Shown in pieces: positions 34,912 to 42,401 of a stretch of DNA of 63,969 nucleotides (positions are counted from its first letter, which is position 1; the number at the start of each line of letters is the position of its first letter). This DNA comes from Paenibacillus sinopodophylli. GTDB lineage: Bacteria > Bacillota > Bacilli > Paenibacillales > Paenibacillaceae. A program made the translations under genes and the position numbers. The stretch covers positions 2,304,311 to 2,368,279 of the forward strand of contig NZ_VDBO01000001.1 in assembly GCF_005930355.1 (NCBI RefSeq). The letters run 5' to 3'. The notes under the pieces were generated by a model. It did not search any database. It saw nothing but the letters and a program-made list of their open reading frames with translations, and had not been told where the DNA came from.

Positions 34912-37353
34912 CTACTTGCGCAATTCAGCTGCAAAAGATTGTTCTAATTGCAAAACGACCTTCCCATGCAGCTCTGTAACCTCTTCATCTGTCAGCGTAC
35001 GCTCGCCATGACGGTAAACAAGCGACAGCGCTACGCTCTTCTTGCCTGCACCAAGCTTCTCACCTGTGAAGACATCGAAGATACGAACCGACTCCAGCAA
35101 TTCACGTGCAATATCCCATGCGACGCCTGTCAGCTTGGCAGCAGCTACCTCTTGATCCACCACAACAGCAATATCGCGCTGCATAGACGGATAACGAGGA
35201 AGTACTTTATAAGCGATTGCGGAATCTGCTAGATCATAAACAAGATCAAGTCCGATTTCAAGCACATAAGTGTCCGCTAGATCTGACTCCAGCTGCAAGG
35301 CCGGATGCAATTGCCCTACATAGCCGATAACCTCGTTGCCTTTTGGCGTATGAAGCAGGACCGCTGCCGTTCTACCCGGATGGAAATGCTCTGGCTGAGC
35401 CGCTTCGTACGAGACGCTTGCCGTCAGGCCAAGCACAGCGAATATCGTCTCTAGAATACCTTTCGCATCGTAGAAATCGACTTGTGAAGCTTTGGCGTTC
35501 CAAGCTGGCTCTGCACGGTTGCCGGTAAGCAGCGCCGCGAAACGGTGCTTCTCCTGCGGCAGACGAGTCAGCTGCTCCTCATCCGTATGGAATACGCTGC
35601 CGATCTCGAACAGCAAAGCCGATTCGTTCTTGCGATTGCGGTTATAAGCAGCCGTCTCAAGCAATTGCGGAATCAGCGTCGTGCGCAGTACGCTCCGGTC
35701 CTCGCTCATTGGCATCGCAAGACGAACCGGATTCGTCTGACCTGCAAGTGCAGGGAACAGCTTCGTCCGCTCAGGACCTGTGAAGGAGTAACTAACAACC
35801 TCATGAAGACCCGCATCCGACAGACGCTTGCGCAGCTCCCGGCGAATAGCCTGAGGTTTCGTCAAAGAGCCAGGAACGACATCGCCGTGAATCAGCGTTG
35901 TCGGAATCTCATCATAGCCGTGCAGACGAGCGACTTCCTCAATTAGGTCAACCGCACGCGTAATATCTCCGCGGCGCGTCGGCACGTTCACTGTGAACAC
36001 ATTGCTGTCAGACAGCTCATATTCAAAGTGCAGGCGTCCAAATATCGTTTGAACCTCAAGACGGGACAGCTCCGTACCTAGGTAACCGTTAATTTTGTCC
36101 AGCGATACCGCAACTTTAGCAGGTTTTACAGCCGCAGCTGCAACCTCTACGATACCTTCAGTTACTAACCCCTCCGCAAGCTCCGCTATAAGCGCAGCAG
36201 CGCGGTCAAGTGCAGGAATAACGCGTGCTGGATCAACCTCTTTCTCGAAGCGGATACTCGACTCTGAACGAAGGCCTAGCTGACGAGAAGTTTTCCGAAC
36301 AGTTCCGCCATCGAACTTCGCCGACTCGAGCAAAATATTAACTGTTTCACCTGTCACCTCAGTGCTCGCGCCGCCCATTACGCCTGCAAGGGCAATTGGA
36401 TGCTGACCATCGGTAATAACAAGCATATGCGGCTCGAGCTTGCGCTCTTGATCATCCAAAGTAACAAGCGTTTCGCCTTCTTTGGCAAGACGGACGTCGA
36501 TGCGACCGCCAGACAAACGATCCGCGTCGAAAGCGTGGAGTGGCTGGCCGTACTCCAGCATAACAAAATTAGTAACATCCACGACGTTGTTTATAGGACG
36601 TACGCCAGCGGCAATCAATCTATTCTGCAGCCATAATGGTGATGCTGCGATCTTCACGCCTTTAATGTAACGAGCAGAATAATGCGAGCACTGATCAGGA
36701 GCACTAATGTTTACCGAAACAAGGCTATCTGTGCGCACAGTCGTGTGATTGATAGCTGCCGCTGGCAGACGAACTTCTCGTCCAGTCAATGCCCCAATCT
36801 CATAAGCTACGCCGATCATGCTTAAACAATCTGAACGGTTTGGCGTCAGATCAAGCTCCAGCACCTCATCGTCTATAGCTAGAACATCAACGATTGGCGT
36901 ACCAATCTTCGCCGTTGCAGGCAGTACAAGAATACCCTCCTGCTGCTCTTTCGGCAGAAGCTTCTCATTCAAGCCGAGCTCCTTCGCCGAGCAAATCATT
37001 CCTTGCGATTCAACACCGCGCAGCTTGGCGCGCTTGATCTTGAAATCGCCTGGCAGAACCGCCCCGATAACAGCAACAGGAACGAGTTGGCCTGCATCGA
37101 CGTTTTTAGCGCCGCATACGATTTGAAGCTCCTCGCCCGTGCCCACATCTACCTTGCACACGTTAAGCTTATCCGCATCTGGATGCTTTTCCTTCGATTT
37201 CACATAGCCGACAACAACGCCAGTTACGCCTTTATTGCGGGATTCAACAACGTCGATCTCAATGCCGCCGCGAGTCATTTTCTCCGCAAGCTCCTGCCCT
37301 GTGAAGCCGGACAAGTCGATATATTCATTTAACCATTTATAGGAAACGTTCAT
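34912..37353 (-). CDS. pheT: Phenylalanyl-tRNA synthetase beta subunit
   Basis: 813 residues, the usual bacterial length. In order: B1 with EMAP/tRNA-binding OB fold ('VGYVKSKEKHPDADKLNVCKVDVG'), B3/B4 editing domain ('HYSARYIKGVKI', 'NVVDVTNFVMLEYGQPLHAFD'), B5 (MQRDIAV lies later), the catalytic-like core ('FEIGSVFH') and the C-terminal anticodon-binding FDX-ACB domain ('RIFDVFTGEKLGAGKKSVALSL'). It forms the alpha2-beta2 enzyme with PheS, encoded 24 bp upstream, and is controlled by the same T-box leader. Confidence 0.97.
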   Translation of the reverse strand: MNVSYKWLNEYIDLSGFTGQELAEKMTRGGIEIDVVESRNKGVTGVVVGYVKSKEKHPDADKLNVCKVDVGTGEELQIVCGAKNVDAGQLVPVAVIGAVLPGDFKIKRAKLRGVESQGMICSAKELGLNEKLLPKEQQEGILVLPATAKIGTPIVDVLAIDDEVLELDLTPNRSDCLSMIGVAYEIGALTGREVRLPAAAINHTTVRTDSLVSVNISAPDQCSHYSARYIKGVKIAASPLWLQNRLIAAGVRPINNVVDVTNFVMLEYGQPLHAFDADRLSGGRIDVRLAKEGETLVTLDDQERKLEPHMLVITDGQHPIALAGVMGGASTEVTGETVNILLESAKFDGGTVRKTSRQLGLRSESSIRFEKEVDPARVIPALDRAAALIAELAEGLVTEGIVEVAAAAVKPAKVAVSLDKINGYLGTELSRLEVQTIFGRLHFEYELSDSNVFTVNVPTRRGDITRAVDLIEEVARLHGYDEIPTTLIHGDVVPGSLTKPQAIRRELRKRLSDAGLHEVVSYSFTGPERTKLFPALAGQTNPVRLAMPMSEDRSVLRTTLIPQLLETAAYNRNRKNESALLFEIGSVFHTDEEQLTRLPQEKHRFAALLTGNRAEPAWNAKASQVDFYDAKGILETIFAVLGLTASVSYEAAQPEHFHPGRTAAVLLHTPKGNEVIGYVGQLHPALQLESDLADTYVLEIGLDLVYDLADSAIAYKVLPRYPSMQRDIAVVVDQEVAAAKLTGVAWDIARELLESVRIFDVFTGEKLGAGKKSVALSLVYRHGERTLTDEEVTELHGKVVLQLEQSFAAELRK

Positions 37354-37377
37354 CTGTTATCATCCTTTCTCTCATTG

Positions 37378-38412
37378 TTACATTCTTGCGAATTGACTTA
37401 AGAACCGCAGATCATTCGTATAGAAATGACGAATATCGTCAATGCCGTATTTCAGTAGTGCGATACGCTCAACGCCCATGCCGAAGGCGAAGCCGCTGAC
37501 CTCTTCAGGATCATAGCCGCCCATCTCAAGCACACGCGGATGAACCATGCCGCAGCCAAGAATTTCGAGCCAACCGGTTTGCTTGCACATCCGGCAGCCT
37601 TTGCCGCCGCATTGTACACAGGTTACATCAACCTCGGCGCTTGGCTCCGTGAATGGGAAGAAGGATGGACGCAGTCTGATTTGCGCTTGCGTGCCGAACA
37701 TTTGCTGAACGAATTGCAGCAGCGTTCCTTTCAAGTCGCTCATCCGAATGTTTTTGCCAATGACAAGACCTTCTATTTGATTGAACTGGAAAGAATGTGT
37801 CGCATCGTCGTCATCGCGGCGGTATACCTTGCCTGGGCATATGACTTTAACCGGTGTTTGGCCGTTCATGGCTTTCATTGTGCGAACCTGTACCGGCGAT
37901 GTATGCGTACGCATCAGAATGTCATCCGTCACGTAGAACGAATCCTGCATATCGCGTGCCGGGTGGTTTTTAGGCAGATTCAGAGCTTCAAAATTATAAT
38001 AATCCTCTTCGACCTCTGGCCCTTCAGCAATCGTGTAGCCTAGACCGATAAATACATCCTCGATCTCCTGTGCCACTTTGTTAAGCGGATGTATGGAGCC
38101 TGTCGGCAGCTGCTTGCCGGGAAGAGTTACGTCCAGCGTCTCAGCGAGTAAACGGTTATTCGTCTCAGCTTGCTGGAACGTCTCCTGCTTCTCGTCAATA
38201 ACCGATTCAATCGCGGCACGAACATCGTTCGCTACCTGTCCGATCACCGGACGTTCCTCCGCGCTTAGTCCACCCATGCCACGCAAAATTTCAGTCAATG
38301 CGCCTTTTTTGCCCAAATACTTTACGCGCAGATCGTTCAACTGCTGAGGAGTATCCACTTGCCCAAGCTCCTGCAGCGCTTCGCCGCGCAATCCTTCCAA
38401 TCGTTCCTTCAT
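37378..38412 (-). CDS. pheS: Phenylalanyl-tRNA synthetase alpha subunit
   Basis: 344 residues from the ATG at 38412 (GGAGG nine bases upstream), matching B. subtilis PheS in length; the open frame to 38541 runs into the leader. The N-terminal coiled coil '[17 protein letters not shown]' contacts tRNA. The class II catalytic core has motif 2 '[10 protein letters not shown]'-like sequence ([14 protein letters not shown]) and motif 3 '[18 protein letters not shown]'. [13 protein letters not shown] zinc-like knuckle is present. It charges tRNA-Phe with phenylalanine. Confidence 0.97.
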   Translation of the reverse strand: MKERLEGLRGEALQELGQVDTPQQLNDLRVKYLGKKGALTEILRGMGGLSAEERPVIGQVANDVRAAIESVIDEKQETFQQAETNNRLLAETLDVTLPGKQLPTGSIHPLNKVAQEIEDVFIGLGYTIAEGPEVEEDYYNFEALNLPKNHPARDMQDSFYVTDDILMRTHTSPVQVRTMKAMNGQTPVKVICPGKVYRRDDDDATHSFQFNQIEGLVIGKNIRMSDLKGTLLQFVQQMFGTQAQIRLRPSFFPFTEPSAEVDVTCVQCGGKGCRMCKQTGWLEILGCGMVHPRVLEMGGYDPEEVSGFAFGMGVERIALLKYGIDDIRHFYTNDLRFLSQFARM

Positions 38413-38452
38413 TCTTCTTCGCCTCCATGTCTTCATCCCTGTTTCTTGACAC

Positions 38453-38490
38453 AAAAAAAGGCCCTCTCTCCCTAAAGGGACGAAAGAACC
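38453..38490 (-). terminator. T-box leader attenuator (terminator form)
   Basis: Minus strand GGTTCTTTCGTCCC-TTTA-GGGAGAGAGGGCC followed by seven T. All 13 pairs form if one G bulges and G-U pairs are allowed. It overlaps the antiterminator segment. Confidence 0.85.
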
Positions 38491-38760
38491 GTGGTACCAC
38501 CCTAATTCGGACAACACATTCGCACTTGCGTACAGCCGCATGCGATAATCGCCTGACTGCCTGCTGTGAATGGTTATCCCTTAGCCCCATAACGGCGGGA
38601 ACCGGACAATCCCTACTCGCACCAAGCGGCTAACCGCTGTAGGCGTTTCAGGCGTCTGCTCCGGAGTGAATCTTCAGCAGCCTATTCACGTAAAGACGCT
38701 CTCAATCAACGGCGCCTTCTCCCTGTGCGAAAGTACTGCTTACTCTTCTCCATCATCGCT
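38453..38760 (-). ncRNA. Phe-specific T-box riboswitch leader of pheST
   Basis: The 14-base T-box core AGGGTGGTACCACG is at 38490-38503 (minus strand) and is followed by the terminator hairpin. The upstream 250 bases hold the stem I region with a GAGAGTAAGCAGTA-like and TTGAGAGCG-like conserved loop sequence. The likely specifier codon is UUC (Phe), read at 38670-38668 and followed by A. Uncharged tRNA-Phe pairs its anticodon with the specifier and its NCCA end with the antiterminator bulge, allowing readthrough into pheST. Confidence 0.92.
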
Positions 38761-38788
38761 TTACTGCGAATATGAAACAATAATCTAT

Positions 38789-38817
38789 ATTATATGCAAT
38801 CTGACGATGGCTTGCAA
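38789..38817 (-). promoter_or_regulatory. SigA promoter of the pheST T-box operon
   Basis: Minus strand TTGCAA, 17-bp spacer, TATAAT, about 30-60 bp before the T-box stem I. Confidence 0.75.
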
Positions 38818-38837
38818 CCGGAAACCGTGCTTTCTGG

Positions 38838-41800
38838 CTAAGAATCAATTCGCATCATCATTTCCTCAAGCAGCCTAATGCGAGCAAATGAAGCTCGCAG
38901 CAGCCCGATACCGATTTCTGGATACAGGCGAATAAGTCTAGATACGTCTTCGCCGAGCAATTTCAACACCTTCACATCACCGAGCAAAGATTGTGCCGTC
39001 ACGGTTGAAGCCGTAAGGTCGAGAGCCGAGGTCACGCCGCAGACATCGCCTGTACCAAGAACGCCAATCGTTCCTTCCCAGCCCGCTGCCGAGATGCTCG
39101 TGAGCTCAATGTTGCCGTCAACGATCACATACATGGCCGGATTTGGCTCGCCTCTCTCCAGCAGGTTCTCGCCATCGAGGCAGATATGCTCCTCAGCAAT
39201 ATTGGCGATCAAGCCAAGCTCCTCCAGCGACAAATCTGCGAAATAAGGAACCTGTCTAAGAAAGATAACCTTATTCAAGCGGCTCATCATCTGCTGCTCG
39301 CTTCCCACTTCTGCACCCTCCTCTACTAACACCGCTGCGGCAATTTCACGCCACCAATCATCACTGCCTTGCCTTGCGTTCATAAGTATCGCGAGCGCTG
39401 CATCATCCGTGCCAACAGCGCCGCCTTCTTCCCCTCGCTCAAGAACGGTAAGCAAATACTGAGAGAGCCGGCGCTCGCCCATTCCTTCCGCCAGCACTTC
39501 CCATGCATTGCTGCGAATTTCCTCATCCTCATCAGCTGCTGCTCGTCTAATGGCATCAACGACCTGCTCGTCCGCCAGCTTAGACAGTACAGCCCACACA
39601 CCTTCTATTATAAAAGTGCGAACCTCGCGCCAGCGACGCAGTGCCAGCTCTGCAAGCTCCGACTGCCCGAGCTGCTCCAGCGAAACGGAATAACCAAGCG
39701 CTGCTTCGAGCTCACTAAGACGCATTAATGCCTCATCCGTCAGTACTGTACGAACCTCTTCGTCAGGAAGCAGCACAGATAACGCTGACATCGCGGAATT
39801 CCAGCGCTTGGGCGGTGAGTCCGGCAAGCTGGCGAGCAGCGGCGCAATAGCGCCTTCTCCCATTTGGATGAAGCTTTGCGTCGTCGTCCTCAGCATCTCC
39901 TGATCCATCAAAGGAAGCTTCTCCAGCAGCTTTGGAATAATAGCGACGACCTGCAGTCGACCAAGGCAAGCGATAGCCGCTACACGAGCAGCAGGATGTG
40001 CCTCATCGGCTAGCCGTTCAACTTTAGGAATGAAAACCGTTAGCTCCAGCTCCGCAATGACGCGGCATATGTATACTGACGATTCGCCGCCCTCATCGAG
40101 GATGCGATTAATGACTTCTCCACAAGCTTCAATACTTGGAGCATTGTTGAAAGAGTACATCGCTTTGACCGCTTCCGCTACAACGCTTGGATGGTTATCG
40201 AGCAGCTTCTGGCGCAGGAAGAAGAAAGCCTGATGCTCCATATGCTTCATTCTGCCAATTTGCCTCACGCCTTCGGCACGCATTTCGTCATCCGGGTCCT
40301 CGAGAAACGCAGCAACCTTGACCATCGCATGGAGATCTGCACTCTCCAAATTCATTGCCCGTACCGCAGCAACTCTAATCCGCGGATTCGGATCCTCAAT
40401 CAGCTCAAGCAGATCTGGGAGGTCATTCTGGTTTTGCAGCCTTGCTAGAATTTGCAGGGCGATTTCCTTCGCTGAATCAGCCGGCAGCTTGAGCATGCTC
40501 TTAACCTCAGCAATCGCAGCCTCATTCCGGCCAAATTCATCGAATTGCTCAGCCAAGTCCTGCTCGCCGATCGTCTGCACGCTGCTTACGAGCTCACGCA
40601 TATAAAACCTTCTGCCAAGCCATGCGAGTACGAAGAGCAGAACAGCCCCTGCTAAGCCGACAAAGGATAATGCTGTCCATGTCATGCCGAAGCCTGAATG
40701 CAGAAACTGCAGTCCGGCTCCGATCATTATACCAGCCGACGCCGCGATTCCTTGCGCCGCATACCGGTAGCTGTCACGCTGCGCAAGAGGCAGCGTCTTG
40801 AAGAACAGCTGATACGAAGGCTCCGCAGAGTAATACAGAAGCAAATACAGCAGCATATAACCGACAGAAATGATCGGAAGTGCCGCCGTTCCGCCAACGA
40901 AAAACAAAGCAGCAGCGAAGGATAGAACATACACGCCTGATATAGCCGTAAGCATCTGGCTTGCACCAAGCCGCGCCATTAACTTTCCGGATACGGTTTG
41001 CAGAAGAAACGCAAGCACGAACAATACCATCGTAATCATCCCGAAGAAGCGGCTGAAGGCCTGCTCGCTTGGGAATGACATTTTGGTCACATTCAAAAAC
41101 TCATATTCCATAAGGAAATAAAGGGCAGGCATAAGCGTCATCAGCAAAATTACAGTAAGCAGAAAAGGGGAGCGCAGTGCATGCTTGAACACGGCAGCTG
41201 TTGACACTTGCTCTTCTTCCAAGGCACTCGCTTCCATCTTAATGGAGAGCGGAACCAAGTAACGTGAGATGACTTTCCGGTAATTGGGCAATGCAGCAAT
41301 CAGCAGCAGCCCGCTCGCTGCATATACGACCTCTGGCCCAAATGCCAAACTGATCAGCTGAGCGAGCAAGCCTGCTGCCACTCCGCCCAAAGTCGCAGAA
41401 CCTACAAATACGGGCATCAAGCGTTTCGCCTGCTGTGTTGAGCACAAATCGACTGCAAGACTCCATAATAGGAGAGTCTGCTGCCTGACAACGAAGCTGG
41501 ACGCAATAAACAGAACCGGGTAGTAAGCTCTGGCCTCTATGCCAAAGCCTTGCATCGCCAGCAGTACAATTGCGTTGACCAATACGATGCCGAGCATGAT
41601 GCCGAACAAGACACGCATGAGCTTCGGCTTAGGCAATCTGGCAGCAAGCCATGACAACAGCCACGCCTCGAGCGGCAAAATAACCGCTTCCGCCGCATAA
41701 ACATATGGCAGATATTCGCTTCCGAACCTTTGGTTAAACAACGTCATGAAGCCGTTATAATTAAGCATCTCGGATATGCCGCAAATAAAAAAAACAGGCG

Positions 41801-41870
41801 CCATCATTAGCAGCTTGCGCTGATCTTCAGGACGGGCGCCGATTGCTCGCAATAATCTTTCTATGTTCAT
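38838..41870 (-). CDS. 12-TM transporter-like / HEAT-repeat / cyclic-nucleotide-binding fusion protein
   Basis: 1,010 residues in three parts. Residues 1 to about 430 carry about twelve transmembrane helices, resembling MFS or NTT (ATP/ADP translocase-type) carriers. Residues about 450-860 are helical HEAT repeats ('NPRIRVAAVRAMN', 'HPSVVAEAVKAMY', 'DEEIRSNAWEVLAEG'). Residues about 880-990 form a Crp-like nucleotide-binding domain ('LRQVPYFADLSLEELGLIANIAEE'). Its phosphate-binding cassette reads CGVTSALDLTASTVTA (about 39000-39045): the conserved Glu and Arg that hold cyclic phosphate are gone. It is the last gene of the operon with the degenerate cyclase, six bases after the acetyltransferase. 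It could be a nucleotide-responsive carrier or a pure regulator; the substrate is unknown. Confidence 0.82.
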   Translation of the reverse strand: MNIERLLRAIGARPEDQRKLLMMAPVFFICGISEMLNYNGFMTLFNQRFGSEYLPYVYAAEAVILPLEAWLLSWLAARLPKPKLMRVLFGIMLGIVLVNAIVLLAMQGFGIEARAYYPVLFIASSFVVRQQTLLLWSLAVDLCSTQQAKRLMPVFVGSATLGGVAAGLLAQLISLAFGPEVVYAASGLLLIAALPNYRKVISRYLVPLSIKMEASALEEEQVSTAAVFKHALRSPFLLTVILLMTLMPALYFLMEYEFLNVTKMSFPSEQAFSRFFGMITMVLFVLAFLLQTVSGKLMARLGASQMLTAISGVYVLSFAAALFFVGGTAALPIISVGYMLLYLLLYYSAEPSYQLFFKTLPLAQRDSYRYAAQGIAASAGIMIGAGLQFLHSGFGMTWTALSFVGLAGAVLLFVLAWLGRRFYMRELVSSVQTIGEQDLAEQFDEFGRNEAAIAEVKSMLKLPADSAKEIALQILARLQNQNDLPDLLELIEDPNPRIRVAAVRAMNLESADLHAMVKVAAFLEDPDDEMRAEGVRQIGRMKHMEHQAFFFLRQKLLDNHPSVVAEAVKAMYSFNNAPSIEACGEVINRILDEGGESSVYICRVIAELELTVFIPKVERLADEAHPAARVAAIACLGRLQVVAIIPKLLEKLPLMDQEMLRTTTQSFIQMGEGAIAPLLASLPDSPPKRWNSAMSALSVLLPDEEVRTVLTDEALMRLSELEAALGYSVSLEQLGQSELAELALRRWREVRTFIIEGVWAVLSKLADEQVVDAIRRAAADEDEEIRSNAWEVLAEGMGERRLSQYLLTVLERGEEGGAVGTDDAALAILMNARQGSDDWWREIAAAVLVEEGAEVGSEQQMMSRLNKVIFLRQVPYFADLSLEELGLIANIAEEHICLDGENLLERGEPNPAMYVIVDGNIELTSISAAGWEGTIGVLGTGDVCGVTSALDLTASTVTAQSLLGDVKVLKLLGEDVSRLIRLYPEIGIGLLRASFARIRLLEEMMMRIDS

Positions 41871-41876
41871 TTCTTT

Positions 41877-42374
41877 TTAAACCAGCTTTCGATGATAGAT
41901 TAACCGGTCTTCTCCTTCGTAGTAATAATCCGGGCATCTGCCGACAAGCGAAAAGCCGCTTTTTTCAAAAACATGCCGAATACGGTCATACTCCGGCAAA
42001 TCACATGTATAAGTAACCAAATATCTAGCTCGTACGGTCTCCAGAAAAACATACATTTGCTCCATAAGCAGCGCGGCTACGCCTACCTTGCGGTAGTCAT
42101 GATGGACAACGAGATAATCCCAGCTATACCCGCCTGTCTTCTGTTCGTTCTCAGCGACGCAGTTGATGCCTATGATTTCGCCAGCTTCATCCTCTGCATA
42201 CCAGAAATATATGTTTTCCTTCAGCGCACGGAAGGGCAGTTCCTGGAAATGAATCAGCTCGCCCGGCGTATAGCGGGTATCATCGAAGGAATGATCCGAT
42301 AATAAAAACTGGACGATTCTCTCTGCTTCCTCTGCCTTCGCTAAACGATTCAACCGAATTTGTCCCACTATCAT
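41877..42374 (-). CDS. GNAT family N-acetyltransferase
   Basis: 165 residues with the acetyl-CoA fold: 'IIGINCVAENE', 'DYLVVHHDYRKVGVAALLMEQMYVFLE' (motif A, with the R/Q-x-x-G-x-A-type loop read as R-K-V-G-V-A) and a late 'VFEKSGFSLVGR'. GGGAGG precedes the ATG. It lies between the degenerate-cyclase gene (27 bp) and the transporter/HEAT gene (6 bp), so it belongs to their operon and could modify one of those proteins (inference). Small-molecule acetylation is equally possible. Confidence 0.85.
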   Translation of the reverse strand: MIVGQIRLNRLAKAEEAERIVQFLLSDHSFDDTRYTPGELIHFQELPFRALKENIYFWYAEDEAGEIIGINCVAENEQKTGGYSWDYLVVHHDYRKVGVAALLMEQMYVFLETVRARYLVTYTCDLPEYDRIRHVFEKSGFSLVGRCPDYYYEGEDRLIYHRKLV

Positions 42375-42401
42375 GTGCCCCGCCTCCCATATGTTGAGAA
42401 A

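Noticed and set aside
38413..38541. N-terminal extension of PheS into the leader
   Set aside because: It would translate the T-box terminator region; ATG 38412 has a good GGAGG and gives the normal 344 residues.
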